Below the pieces are notes generated by a model. The model was not told the DNA's origin, ran no database searches, and saw nothing but the letters and a program-made list of their open reading frames with translations. The translations under genes were made by a program, and so were the position numbers. From Siphonodentalium dalli (lineage: Eukaryota; Mollusca; Scaphopoda; Gadilida; Siphonodentaliidae): a stretch of 64,000 bases of DNA. The DNA lies in the NCBI GenBank assembly GCA_032622095.1, contig CP136064.1, positions 258,147,863 through 258,211,862 on the forward strand. Reading direction: 5' to 3'. Below, one piece after another: positions 52,206 through 63,861 of the stretch (position 1 is its first letter; every line of letters begins with the position of its first letter).

Positions 52206-53295
52206 GACAAACGCCTCGTAGATATATCACACACTATAAGGACCATGCTCAACGGACCTGCAAACAAAAATAAGTATAATGTAAAAACATGTACGTAATT
52301 TAAAAAAGGGATACTATTAGGTCGACAATTACAGGAAATACAGATACTATGTATAGAATTATAATGTAATAAGTTCATTTGGAATTTTCCGCACAACGGT
52401 TAGAAATGCTCTTTATGTTTATACAGGCCATTCTTACAGATTACTAAATAAATACTTAATCGGATGGGGTGATTCGATATTGTTTAATATATAATCCCAA
52501 CCACAGGGGACTCACGTCCAGGATCGCTATATTAAATCAAGATATATTAAAATTGTCATGTCTTAAATTTTTCTGATATTAAGTCAGGAGGGGTTTGAAG
52601 AGATTTTGACAAATTGTAGACTTCAGTGCGTTCTTAGCTTGAGGGACAAGTGGTACCATCCCAATGTCTATCCTCCTGTGCACTACTCTAAGCCGGAGAA
52701 CGAATGGTGGTTACCATATCAAATGGCTATATATGGCAGATAAGCATTGGTGTTAGTTCTTTTTATGACATCTCATCAGTAGCAAATGCCTATAGTTTAT
52801 CACATAATATAGCATTACACAACAGTTTATTGTAATAGCTATGAGTGTAATTCTCAGCGAAACTATGACTCTTAGCAAACAAGAAACAACAAATCCTTGT
52901 TTAGAAAAAACACAGTCAATAGTAGTATCAATTATATGGCTGTCATTTGGCCTGCTTGTCTCTCTATTAGTTGCGCTGTGACCTTGATTAAATTTGCATG
53001 GTGACACATTTTGAACCTTGTTTAGCTGAACTTGGCATGTTTCAATCGTATTGATAACCACTGCATATCAAAATATAATAGACCACATAGGAGGATATTA
53101 TATTTATATGAGTGGTAACGTCCCGTATCCAGGTTAAAGTGATATATTCTGGATACCAGATTCTGAAATCTGGATGATGGTATTCAACACAGTAGTCCAA
53201 CCACTCTCATAGCATATATGGATTCCTTTTGAGAAGTTAGTATAAGTTATTGACCTCCCAAAACACGTTTATTCAGTTGAAATGAACACTAGCAT
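52206..53295. other. Unique DNA, weak frame only
   Basis: A 102-codon minus-strand frame (52753-53061) has a hydrophobic tail but no splice or family support. Confidence 0.35.
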
Positions 53296-53299
53296 ACAT

Positions 53300-53908
53300 C
53301 AGGGGCCTGTACTATAGATTTACAATTGCCGTGTTTGACCACGTGTACAAGGTTACGTGGGGCACACAGAAGGTGTCGATTACCATAGACCTCCACTCTT
53401 ATTCTTAAAGTGAAAAGGCGACTTCTTGCAACGCCTCGTTTACATGCATGGTGACCAATAAAATAATAGGTTTACCACATGTGACTTGATTGACCAATGA
53501 AAAAAAATATTCCTCGGAGACACTCATTGATATGTTATCGCTAGTGCATGGGTAATCCGTGTTCAATTGTATTAGTGGTAATCGGTATCCTTTAAATAAT
53601 CGCTCAGTGAGTACGCCGCAACCGTTCGTGCATTGTGTGATATGTCATCAATGGTTATCGTCTGTTCCAACAATTCAAGTTTTAAGATGTATTTCAATTT
53701 CTAGTTGGGCTGTTATGCAAAATCGCTGGAGTATTATATTGAATACCATTCTGATCAAACCCAATCACCCATCGGTAATGAGCACACGGGTATAATCTAC
53801 TCTATTACAATACAGTTGTCTATTGCACTTCACGCCTCCTGTGTACCTCCCATAACCTTGTACACCTGTTCAAACACGGCAATTGTAAATGTATAGTACA
53901 GGCCCCTG
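53300..53908. mobile_element. Foldback element with hAT-like CAGGGGC ends
   Basis: CAGGGGCCTGTACTATAGAT…TTACAATTGCCGTGTTTGA at the left mirrors TCAAACACGGCAATTGTAAA…TAGTACAGGCCCCTG at the right. The mirror extends over about 60 bp (GTGTACAAGGTTA). CAGGGG ends recall hAT elements, but a clear 8-bp target duplication is not visible. Frames 53559-53896 lie inside and are incidental. Confidence 0.75.
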
Positions 53909-54311
53909 GATAGCTCTTCGACAACACGAAGTGGTGTGTATGGTTGTTGGCTTTCCTCAATGTCAGTTAATTGGAGATAGCTCCACGAAGTGATACGCCC
54001 ACTATACGAAAGGTGACCTGACATGAACACAATAAGCTGGTATGGATCATTGATAGTATACCGCAAAATTACATCCCAGATTTATTTACATGTGAAGAGT
54101 TTAGTGGGACAATGCATTGCGTGTGTACATAATTTTGGCGGCCATCTTTGATCGAGAGGACAACTTGTTATATAAAAAAAAACATGGTGTCACACCATAC
54201 ACTATACATTAGTTTTGTCATATATTTGATATAACAATTATATTTTATCATGAAATCGACCAATAGCGAACTTAAGATAATGAGAATGGTAGCCATCTTT
54301 GTGACGTCAAT

Positions 54312-54500
54312 ATACCACCCAGTCGCGCTCGAGGGGTCAGGTTACTACGTTTCAGATATTTTCATCTTTCGAATAGAAACCACTGTGTAGGAACTGTTAC
54401 ATCGAAAGTCGTTCTATCGCCGGTATTGTGATGGTTCTTGCCTGATTTGTTACGGTTCCTGATGATTGAAAATAATCATTTTTGTGACAAAATCACGCAT
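54312..54500 (+). repeat. Dispersed repeat E, partial copy
   Basis: CCCAGTCGCGCTCGAGGGGT…CAGGTTACTACGTTTC matches 63419-63453 reversed; GAAACCACTGTGTAGGAACT…GTTCTATCGCCGG matches 58160-58225 reversed. Confidence 0.8.
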
Positions 54501-55732
54501 AATTATAGATATCTTGAATATATTATACTTTCCTGAATGAACAGAGGCTGCAGAAGTGACGTGTTATCGAAACCTGAACTCAAGACCACAATTAACTCGG
54601 TATTAGCGAGTTAACGCGTAAATATCAACATGTTATCACCGAAAATCAAGCCACGTGGACACAATTTCTTTGTTTTTCGTGGCATATATAATATGAAACG
54701 CATTCTGAAGACAAACACTGACTATAAAGTATACCCGTGTTATTCTTTTGTAAAATAGCTGAGAAAGTTTCCCGATAGGGGTTGATAATTGGGAGCTGTG
54801 ACCTCGTAATTAACACGGGTACGTGTTACGGTTCTATTTCAAACCAATCATGGCTGTGACGGTTCTGTACATGAGATTTATTCGAACGATTTCTGCACTT
54901 TGTGTATCTGACATTTTAAACCAGATAATGGATGTAGCTTATGTAATTTGCATAATAGAACAGGTATATTAAGAAATAACACAATAGATAGGCAGAAATA
55001 AAATATTGAAAGTCCCGATGAGTATAGTATCATAATCATGCCCGCCTATATACAATGGTAATATAAATCTACTCTCAGGAGAATATGAGATGTTATATTC
55101 ATTTACTTAATCTGGGTATTATTGAAAGATCCAGGTGTGACAATATTTCAATGCCAGCGCCATCATATTTCCTCCTCTGAAGTCCGCCTGAGGGACATTT
55201 ACACATGTTTGTCGCCCAGACACGAATATAACTTATGAAATCACGTTCAACTGAACCATTGATAGGTTATGACGTGATTGTGGTGTTGGGGGGACTTGGG
55301 GAGGAGGTGCTTAATTGGTGTCTATCCCCAACTTTGGTCAAAATGTTCAACAGTTACAAATTTCTTATCTTACAATAGATTGGTTTGACATTTAACACCA
55401 ACAATATGTTGAACTTGTTCTCTTAGTTTGATTTGACAACAATTTAATAGTGGGGATTTTGTCGTTTTTAGACTAACATTTGCATACTTTCCTACACTTT
55501 AAACATGTAATCAACCATATTTGACATATACAAATGGACACCTCTTCTTTAGAGTTGATCCAAATCTCATGTTGGGTGGACAGGAAGTAGGGAGCAGGTG
55601 TGAGCAGTTTTCTTTATCACATTTACCCCCCCCCCCCCCAATTGGCAAGAAACTGGTTTAATGGACAAATAATCTAATTCCATTTAATTAATATGCTTTG
55701 TATTAAATAATGTATGCTCTTTTGCAAAATAA

Positions 55733-55735
<3 letters not shown>
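54501..55735. other. No gene seen
   Basis: AT-rich unique DNA with a G-rich patch near 55285 and a C11 run near 55628. Confidence 0.4.

Positions 55736-55808
<73 letters not shown>
55736..55808 (+). repeat. (CT)n microsatellite, about 72 bp
   Basis: An uninterrupted TC/CT run; the long Ser-Leu and Arg-Glu frames around it are artefacts of the repeat. Confidence 0.98.
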
Positions 55809-55812
<4 letters not shown>

Positions 55813-56300
55813 TGTTGGGAACATTTCCAATCTTGTGGGGGTGGGGTGCCGGGGGCGCCAGGTTGGAAACTTCCAACACTTGGGAATCTTGAAGCCAGTC
55901 TAGATGTTTTTTTTTGCAATTTTCAGGTTCAGATATCCACATTTTCTCACTGGGCCCATGTATACTGAGTTTCTCCCCAGGTTTGCATGGTGGCCAATCC
56001 AAGGCTACTGATCAATTCACTACAGAATGGCATACAATCTAGAGCTATAATGTGTCATGCAGTTGGGGAAAACCAAAGCCCATGCAGGCCTTGTGCATGA
56101 GTTTGGTCTTTTTCAAGGGGATGGTGCGGTTGGAAATTCCAAGGTGGACGCCCCAACATTGGATACCCTCCAGCCCACGTCCCTGTTCACTTGACACGTT
56201 AATAGCGAGGAATAATAATGTGCCTTATAATAGCCAGGTTTAGACACCCATAACACTGATTTCTAATGATTCATTTGTATGAATGTTTAGCTAATAATTC
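55809..56300. other. No gene seen
   Basis: Unique DNA with no supportable frame. Confidence 0.4.
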
Positions 56301-56302
56301 AA

Positions 56303-56605
56303 ATCTGTTACTGCATATTGAATTTAATAGCTGAGCATTCCTACAAATGAATCAATAGGATTCAAGTCGCTGCTCTTTATAGCACATTTAGTCACCAAAG
56401 GATTAGCATCCATATAATAATATTTGTAACTGCATGATTCTTTTCTCTTTTTGATATGTTACTGCTTGTTGAACTTAATAGCTAAGCATTCCTACAAATT
56501 AATCAATAGGATTCAAGTCAATTCTCATTACAGCGCATTTAGTAACCAAAGGTTTAACATCCATATAATAATATTTGTAACTGTAGGATTCTTTGCTTTT
56601 TTTAT
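56303..56605 (+). repeat. Tandem duplication, 151-bp unit
   Basis: GCATTCCTACAAATGAATCA…AGGATTCAAGTC…CATCCATATAATAATATTTG at 56335 recurs at 56486 with scattered changes. Confidence 0.9.
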
Positions 56606-56984
56606 CTTCTGTTAAAAAATCAGAGATCCCTAGTCAATCTAAAATATGATTGAATGGAAGATTATCGATCGTGCTTATATATGCTTTAATAGCTGCATAT
56701 TCTAGAATTCTAGAATTTAACCTAGATAATCAGCATCCAGCAAGCGGATGCCCGACATAAACTTCATAAACTACGTAATCAGAACATTGTATGGGTGTCA
56801 ACGAACTTTTAACGTCTTATTTTTGGCTTTTTGTTGAGTAAAATACGTCTACGAAAATAGACAACACTAGCCGATGTGCCCCCTCTTCGTCCGGGCTATT
56901 TCGGGATTTTTTTGTGATCGTCTCTGCCTGGGCAAACTATTGTTCGATCGGCCCGGAAACATGCCTATATGAGCGAATATGGTC

Positions 56985-57480
56985 AAGGTCAAGGACATGG
57001 TCGCACGTGAAATTGGACCCACCCATATTGTTCCCGGGATCAAAGTAGGCCTACATTATACCAAATTTGAGTCGGATCGGTCGAGGTCCAGAAACATGCC
57101 TATATGAGCGTATATGAGCGAGGTCAAGGACACGGTCGCAAGTGATATTGGACCCGCCCATATTGTTCCCGTGATCAAAGTAGACCCAGCTACCAAATTT
57201 GAGTGGGATGGGTCGAGGTACAGAAACAAGCCTATATGAGCGTACCGGTATATGAGCGAGGTCAAGGTCAAGGACACGGTCGCAAGTGAAATTGGACCCG
57301 CGCCCATATTGTTCCGTGATCAAAGTAGACCCAGCTACCAAATTTGAGTGGGATCGGTCGAGGTCCAGAAACAAGCGTATTTGAGCGAGGTCAAGGTCAA
57401 GGACACGGTCGCACGTGAAATTGGACCCGCCCATATTATTACCCGGATCAAAGTAGGCCTACACACCATATTTGAGTCGG
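56985..57480 (+). repeat. Tandem repeat, about 110-125 bp, with TCAAGGTCA
   Basis: About four units with the order TGAGCGAGGTCAAGGTCAAG, GACACGGTCGCAAGTG, AATTGGACCCGCCCATATTG, GATCAAAGTAG, CCAAATTTGAGT and GGTCGAGGTCCAGAAACA. Three of the units contain TCAAGGTCA. It is followed by ACATACAGACAGACAG (57518-57533). The minus-strand frames here are products of the repeat. Confidence 0.9.
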
Positions 57481-57559
57481 AGGTCGAACAGTTTTTCGAG
57501 TCTATAACACAAATACATACAGACAGACAGAAGTTCCAAAATACATATATATAATAGAT

Positions 57560-58100
57560 AAAATACAAGACAGATAACTCTATATATCCCGTCTACGCTC
57601 ACGCTTTCCGAAGTCCAGCGCTATGAAACTTCACTATTGTAACTGGCTATTGACTCATGGAAATGTTGGGCCTGCAAAACGCGTTATTTTTCAAACTAGC
57701 TGGCGACTTTGTGAATTTTGATAGGCGTAACACAGGTTATTGAATAAGCATAGAAAGGCAGTGTAATTCATCGAAATTAATGACAAGTGGTGCAACTTTC
57801 AACTTAATGCATAGTTTGTTGTGTTTATCTTTGTATACGTTCACAAAATTGGCAGTTTAAACAATGTACCATGGCAAACATTAGCCATAGTTTTACCCGT
57901 ATAGCACGATTAAATTGGGAGAGAATCGACTCGATCAGGAAAGAACACAAACAATTATCAAAATTCGCGGTTTTTGTCCTTGTTATGACTCGCACAATGA
58001 AAGTTTCGTTATTAACACGCTCATTGGTGCCACAGATTGTGATGGGATTGAAAATAAATAATCGAATTATCACCTATAGATGCCTCAAAATTGCTTTTTA
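57560..58100. other. Unique DNA, frame of unclear status
   Basis: A 76-codon plus frame (57871-58101) is open, but the minus strand is open too and no family or splice site supports either. Confidence 0.3.
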
Positions 58101-58104
58101 ACTG

Positions 58105-58700
58105 TCAAAAGTCGTGAAAATGTATAATTTCGATCATCAGGAACCGTCACAAATCAGTCAAGAACCATCACAAACCGGCGATAGAACGATTTCCGATGTA
58201 ACAGTTCCTACACAGTGATAGAAACCAGTCTATTCAACAAGAGACATTGAGTGCGCGCAAATAAACAGACACGAGAGTCGTAAAAACAATGACAGACGAC
58301 AGCTAGATAGCAATTTTCATTCATTAAGCAGTTATATCAACTTCGAGACGAAAATCAATGATTAAAATGTACTTTTACTTCCATGAACTAGAATTTTGAC
58401 AGTAACTGTTGTTGTCGAATTTCACGCTATAGACTATGGAATCCTATTAGGGCCACTTGCTAATGGCGCTTTCGGAGCGCGCCGAAAGCGACAAAAAGTG
58501 CGCCATTAGTAACGCGCCGAAAGCGCCGAAAGCGCAGAAAGCGACAAAAAGTGCGCCGAAACATACCCTAATGGCGCACTTTTTGTCGCTTCCGGCGCGC
58601 GCCACTAGGGAGTGGACCTAATAGTATGCCTAATGGCGCTTTCGGCGCGCGCCGAAAGCGACAAAAAGTGCGCCATTAGTAACGCGCCGAAACATTAGTC
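58105..58700. repeat. Composite repeat E with GCGCCGAAAGCG modules
   Basis: 58130-58440 is the reverse of blocks at 28180-28500 and 54350-54480. At 58460-58690 follow several modules of GCGCCGAAAGCGACAAAAAG then TGCGCC in both orientations, with CTAATGGCGC and TTTCGGCGCGCGCCGAAAG palindromes. The same modules occur at 63235-63410. Confidence 0.85.
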
Positions 58701-58734
58701 TTGATTGACAGCCGTCTTGTTCCAATAGACGTCT

Positions 58735-58850
58735 GATAACAGCTGCGGCCATCTTAATTTAAGATTAAGCTCCGCCCCTCGACATCCACCGGCGCTTTGT
58801 TGGGATGACATTAACTAACCCGAACACTGACTTCCGGGTTGATAACACGT
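58735..58850. promoter_or_regulatory. Promoter-like motif cluster
   Basis: Within about 110 bp: GCGGCCATCTT (YY1-type, about 58744), CTCCGCCCCTC (GC box, about 58771), TGGGATGACA and ACTTCCGGG (ETS-type, about 58829). This combination is usual in TATA-less promoters. No gene start is confirmed on either side. Confidence 0.3.
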
Positions 58851-58859
58851 TTTTCGAAA

Positions 58860-59580
58860 ACAATGGATCTAAATTAAAAATCAAGATTAAATCTACTTGA
58901 AAACGAAATGACACAAGACTAAATCATAAAATTTAACATCATTGAGTAAAAGCACAAGAAAACAGAGTGCGCGCTCCGCATATCGAGATAAATCGATCGA
59001 ATTGATGGATGCACGATATTGGGCAATAAATTATAAACTGAGTTACTGATTCACTAACTAACGGATCACAAAATCTATATGTTATTGTAGGGCCATTAAT
59101 GCCCTATTCTATATCTGATGACTGTTGGACATGAAGATTAGGCAAGTTTTTATCACTTTATTTCACCAATCAACTTTCAATCAATACTTTCTCATATGTC
59201 CTGTCCATCTATTTGTTTACTTGTTTGTCTGTTTTATCTAAATTACTCTACCTGTGAAGGTGACTTGATTGTCAATAAACTTATCTTTACATATATGATA
59301 GGCCAATAGATATATATCTGTGTTGATTCGGTACGGTATTTAACATACAAGTCATATTTATAGCTCTATTAGTTGGGTTGTACATGTATGCTAAATATGT
59401 TGATGTTCTTTGTTGGTTCTTTCGGTTGATGTTATTTCACGGTGTCTGTATTGTCCAGATGATCAATTTCATTATTGTCAACTCAGTCTTGAAAAAATGC
59501 ATATTTCTATTGAGACTTATTTGCTATTATTGCACAAATTATTAAATATTGAAAACAAATATACATTTGGTCAAAATTAA
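58860..59580. other. No gene seen
   Basis: AT-rich unique DNA between the motif cluster and the minus-strand candidate exon. Confidence 0.4.
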
Positions 59581-59788
59581 TTATGAGCATTGAGCAGAGC
59601 CTGGTTGAAATGCTACGGTGTGGCGAATCATACTCGTCTGCGAGCGACGGTCAGAACTGATGCTATATATGCATGGTTCTATTAATGGTTTGTATTTTGA
59701 TGAGGTAAACTGCTCGTAACCTCCATTGTAGACAATTTCACACCAGGTTCTATTCATATAAAACAAATTAGAAATTTGGCACAAGGAA
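59581..59788 (-). CDS. Candidate 3'-terminal exon, unrecognised
   Basis: On the minus strand the acceptor TTTGTTTACTACAG (AG is the complement of 59789-59790) is followed by 68 open codons to TAA (complement of 59581-59583), with one base belonging to a split codon. Translation includes MNRTWCEIVYNGGYEQFTSS and SDRRSQTSMIRHTVAFQPGS. Composition is protein-like with three cysteines. No family recognised, and no upstream exon was located. Confidence 0.4.
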
Positions 59789-59934
59789 CTGTAGTAAACA
59801 AATGTCTGTCCAAATGACTAGATCATTGACAACTCGGGCAGACATATACGGGTAATCCAATGTTAATAATGTAATGAGGCAGCATGTTTAGCACAACCTT
59901 TATTATTAAACATTATAAAGTTAACATATTAAAG

Positions 59935-60117
59935 ACATATTATGGACTTGTTCGGGTACGTGAAACTGATAAGTTAGTATTCAGGCACCATGCCAACTGG
60001 GAGAATGTAGCATTCTACAATCAGAGGCTCAGAGCCAAAAATCTGAAACAAATCGACCGTACTACTCCATTGAAAACATCGCCTGAACTACGCTCAAATG
60101 TAAATATTTATGTCTAG
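59935..60117 (+). CDS. Candidate exon, broken copy at 32.9 kb
   Basis: After ATATTAAAG the frame TYYGLVRVRETDKLVFRHHA continues through NWENVAFYNQRLRAKNLKQI to TAG at 60115-60117. The minus strand of 32888-33069 holds the same sequence with a one-base deletion and an internal stop, keeping ETDQLVFRH…NW…NVAFY. Two copies, one open and one broken, are compatible with a gene fragment and its pseudogene, but the differences between them are mostly amino-acid-changing, so purifying selection is not shown. Confidence 0.3.
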   Translation, partial: TYYGLVRVRETDKLVFRHHANWENVAFYNQRLRAKNLKQIDRTTPLKTSPELRSNVNIYV

Positions 60118-60124
60118 ATTCGGG

Positions 60125-60330
60125 ATGCAACTATCAACGATAAATTTACAAAAATGATTCCGCCAACGAAAGTCACTGCATTTCAATAATATATAAGAAT
60201 GACGGTGTGTGTTGTGAATTTGGAAATAATATTTGTAAAATGTAACTAAGTACTTTGAGGAAGATTATTCACCATTTCTATTTGGTCACCCTACTGGAGT
60301 GTTTCACATCACTTTAAAATTTAAAGAAAT
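60125..60330 (-). repeat. Inverted duplicate of 31231-31395 plus 32845-32890
   Basis: Read on the minus strand it matches the end of the intron and the start of exon 2 at 31 kb, then jumps directly to sequence equivalent to 32850, lacking 1.45 kb and the family-B MITE. Confidence 0.8.
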
Positions 60331-60756
60331 ATGGTCGAAATGTAAATGAAAGAAATAATGTTGAATGAGGCCAGAAAATAAAGATGCTTTGTACATCGAC
60401 CGACCCTAAAAATAACCCGCCGACCCTAAAGTGTTTATTGATATTTGGAGAAAAAGTTTTCTAAATTTTTTTTTACTGTTTTTACGACTAAAGCTCATAA
60501 ATATTGATGATTATTAGTGTACAAAACACATGGCTTCTAATGAAATATCCCTGTGAAAAGTGACGTGAAGTGTGTGATGGGTTGTGGATTGATGGGCATG
60601 AATTTTGCAATTTTAATTTTATGAGAGTGGATCCCATGCCTGGCTGCTTTACCTGTATGCCTTGTTTCGGACTTATGGAACATACTCTTGGGTTCCAAAT
60701 AAACATGCATGCATATTTGTTATTTTATTTGGAAATCTGCCCCTGCATAGTGGTTA
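60331..60756. other. No gene supported
   Basis: Frames 60488-60706 (minus) and 60570-60905 (plus) overlap each other, and the latter enters the next foldback element. A repeated CGACCCTAAA occurs near 60405-60430. Confidence 0.4.
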
Positions 60757-61215
60757 TTTGGGCAGCCCTGGGAATTAAGGAAAATTTTCCTAGGCAATAT
60801 TTTTGCCTAGGTGAAAGAAATCAGCCTAGGCAAAAACAGATTTTACCTAGGCAATTTTGCAACAATATTGCCATCTCAAATCAATATGATTCAATGATAA
60901 CCTGAAATGCTTAGATATTTTGGAGAAAATTTCCACGCCACTACTCGTCATATATATACATTCCACAAAGCATCTCCAAAATTAGTGCCCTTATGGGTAG
61001 CTAGTTAATGGCCCAGTACCATGGAATCAATTTTAGGACAATATATGTAAATAGTGATTTAAGGAAGTCATTTTGGCTAAAGAGGTTCTATTTCTGATAG
61101 ACACAAATCAATTTTAGTAACCCAATGAACTTGTTTTACCTAGGCAAACTTATTTTGCCTCTGCTTTTACCTAGGCATTGCCTATTGCTTAGGTAAATTC
61201 CCAGGGCTGTTTGGG
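60757..61215. mobile_element. Foldback element with CCTAGG modules and TTTGGG duplication
   Basis: Element 60763-61209 has ends CAGCCCTGGGAATT and AATTCCCAGGGCTG, with direct repeats TTTGGG at 60757-60762 and 61210-61215. Subterminal ACCTAGGCAA/TTGCCTAGGT modules repeat at 60785-60860 and 61137-61195. No coding sequence; superfamily undetermined. Confidence 0.8.
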
Positions 61216-61602
61216 TCTGCAAGTTTATTAATTTTGAGGCTATGCAAATTGAAAACAGCACAAACTCACGATTTGTTTATGATTCTGATACCAAATTGAT
61301 GAGCTTATAACTTTATGCATGTACAAGTTCAAGTATATTGCATACATGTGAACATTTAAATATTGAATAAACACCACATGACACATATTTTGTTGATTAC
61401 CATGTGTGATTGCTTGGCCTATATTGCATGTACTATACAAATAATTGTTTAACTATAGTTGATGTTTTGCTCAGTTTCCCCTGTGGTATTTTTTGGGTCT
61501 GCACTGTTATTAACTTGCAATGGAATTCCCCCCCTGCACTTTTATTTGGAGCCCGAGCGTACAGATAGGAACACTATCAACATTCATGGTGGTGTGTATC
61601 TG
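61216..61602. other. No feature seen
   Basis: AT-rich unique DNA. Confidence 0.4.
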
Positions 61603-61689
61603 TACAGTAATGCCCTAAGTAATTGACTCTTTATCTACAGCAGAGTTATGGGTAACTTTTCAGGATTTAGTACTTAGGGCATTACTGTA
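61603..61689. mobile_element. Short mariner-type MITE
   Basis: TA|CAGTAATGCCCTAA…TTAGGGCATTACTG|TA, 87 bp, sharing CAGAGTTATGGGTAACTTTT and CAGGATTTAGT with the longer copy at 44899. Confidence 0.85.
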
Positions 61690-63090
61690 AGTATATATAC
61701 ATGTATAGAGGTTATCACCACATATGTTAGGGGTACAGCTACTGTTTCCAAAAACCAGGCATGCTAGGTTGGGTGTACTGGCTACCTCCAGACAATGGGA
61801 TGTAGTCGTCACAATACAAGTACAGTATTATAGTCGTGTCATGGGTAAAATTATAAAAAAGTTAGTGACATCAATTTCGTACCAAGTTTATAGCCAACTT
61901 TAGGAAAATGTGGTATGTGAATATTAAATAAAAAACATACTTAAGCATGAAGTACCGGTAAGTTTGATCTTTCATCAATCATAATGTATATTTCCACTGT
62001 TGTTATCAAGCAATACTTTTCCCACAACACATGTTGGCATTTTATGTCACTTCAGTCGAGGTGATTCAATATTTCTGCAGCTGGATAAAAAATATCCCAA
62101 AAAAAATATTAAAAAAAATCCCTACCTACCTACAGCCCTCTTAATTCAGATTGTTTGGCTTCGGCAATACACTACGGCAACAGTATGCTGTGGCCTAGTT
62201 TGCTTCCGCAAATTGCTTCGGCATTGAATGCTGATTGCCATAGCCAATTATGAAGGCTGTACCTACCCTAATTTTTTCGCTCCATTATCGGAAACATAAA
62301 CTCTTTTTTTTTTTGCCTGACAAATATATTTATGTTTAAATAACAAAAAAAATGTCCATATAATTTAATATATAGATAATAAAATAAAATAATATATACT
62401 GATATATATTGAATTAATTACAAATATATTAACAATTTAACATGCTGACCAGTTAACACAATTAGTGACAGTAATCATTATTTAGGATCCATTGAATGAG
62501 ACTGGACTTGTCTTCAGTTGTTCAGTGATCAACAATTAGCAGAAAAAATTTAATCTTTAAAAAATAATTTAAAATAGTAATTTTGTGTTCCTAAATATGT
62601 TCCACATACCGCAGAAAAGAGTTTTTTTTCACCTACATAGTGTTACTAAAATAATCTTTAAGAACATCCATATTAAGGTTGATATAATAAACTTTATGAA
62701 GCTATGGGGGGGGGGTAAAATAATATAAATTGCAACAAAAATGGTAAATAAAATAAATTTCAGATTATTTGAGTGAATAGCATATACCACACAAGTAACC
62801 AAACATTCGTCACAATCAGGGATGGACATGTATGTCCTTTTGTAGCCATAAACACATTTTCAACCGTTGAAATTGGCCACCGGGGTTGCTGTGTGCACGG
62901 AAATCTTCCGAAATTGGTTGGCCCATAATGTTTGATAAGTGCAATCTAAGTAATTCTAGCTGAAAATGTGTTTTAACATATGTAAGTCATATCCATATAT
63001 TATTGACCGTACTTACTCTATAGTATTATTCAATAAACTTGACAGTTTGGGCTATAATTCGTTAACAATTGCAACAACTTGCTCGTAAAA
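61690..63090. other. AT-rich DNA, no gene seen
   Basis: A G10 run is near 62706 and a weak mirror (CTACCTACCTACAGCC at 62130 against GGCTGTACCTACC at 62253). No supportable frame. Confidence 0.4.
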
Positions 63091-63119
63091 ATTTAAAATG
63101 GTGAAGTTTGTTTACCACG

Positions 63120-63455
63120 TTGCAGAGGTCGAGGGTCATTGGCGAAAGGTCGAGGTCACCAGCAGTTTCCTGACTCTAAGTATGGTTGGAGTCAGGTGCG
63201 TCCTGGTTACCGAAACATGCGCTAATATCGCACATTTTGTCGCTTTCGGCGCGCGCGCCGAAAGCGCCGAAAGCGACAAAAAGTGCGCCGAAAGCGCCTT
63301 TAGCGCCGAAAGCGACAAAAAGTGCGCCGAAAGCGACAAATAGTGCGCCGTAACGGCGCATATTTTGTCGCTTTCGGCGCTTTCGGCGCGTTACTAATGG
63401 CGCACTTTTTTTGAACACGTAGTAACCTGACCATTTCTGACCCAGTCGCGGTCTA
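63120..63455. repeat. Composite repeat E with GCGCCGAAAGCG modules, second copy
   Basis: CGAGGTCAC-type words at 63126-63160, then modules GCGCCGAAAGCGACAAAAAG in both orientations at 63235-63410, ending ACGTAGTAACCTGACC…CCCAGTCGCG, which is the reverse of 54322-54355. Confidence 0.85.
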
Positions 63456-63785
63456 ACACATTTTTTATGAAGTAGAGACCATATACTGGCACATGAGAAT
63501 GGTCTCTATATTTGTTCATAATTTTCCCACGGGAGCCCAAAATCGGACACAAGCGACTTTTCTGCTTGGGCGGTGGGGGCCCTCGATCGGCCTCTACCCA
63601 CAAAAAAGCGGACTCTCCATTATGTACTTTTCGTAATTTTGTCAGAGTATAAAAAGTGCGAATTTCGTAATGCCTTACAGGGCCCTGTACGCCAATTTTA
63701 ATAAATTCCCTGTAATAATAACGATCAAATATCAATAATATGTGACCCGCCATATCAAATCCAGTCGTAAGTCGGGATTTTTTTT
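63456..63785. other. Unique DNA, weak frame only
   Basis: A 119-codon minus frame (63394-63753) is open but begins and ends in repeat E, and no family is recognised. Confidence 0.3.
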
Positions 63786-63792
63786 ACCCTGT

Positions 63793-63861
63793 GCCAATGC
63801 ATTCTCTTATATATGCGAGTCGACCATAGGTCGCCTCGCATATATAAGAGAATGCATTGGC
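63793..63861 (+). repeat. 69-bp palindrome P, stand-alone copy
   Basis: Identical layout to 33819-33887, with CCCTGT before and CTAACAA after. It is followed by a 49.8-kb-type AT repeat at 63866-63925. Confidence 0.9.

Noticed and set aside
52753-53061. 102-aa minus frame with hydrophobic tail
   Set aside because: No splice site, family or conservation evidence.
55703-56002. 99-aa Arg-Glu-rich frame
   Set aside because: Translation of the CT microsatellite.
57051-57434. 127-aa minus frame
   Set aside because: Open through the 110-125-bp tandem repeat only.
63394-63753. 119-aa minus frame
   Set aside because: Starts and ends inside repeat E, no family or splice support.
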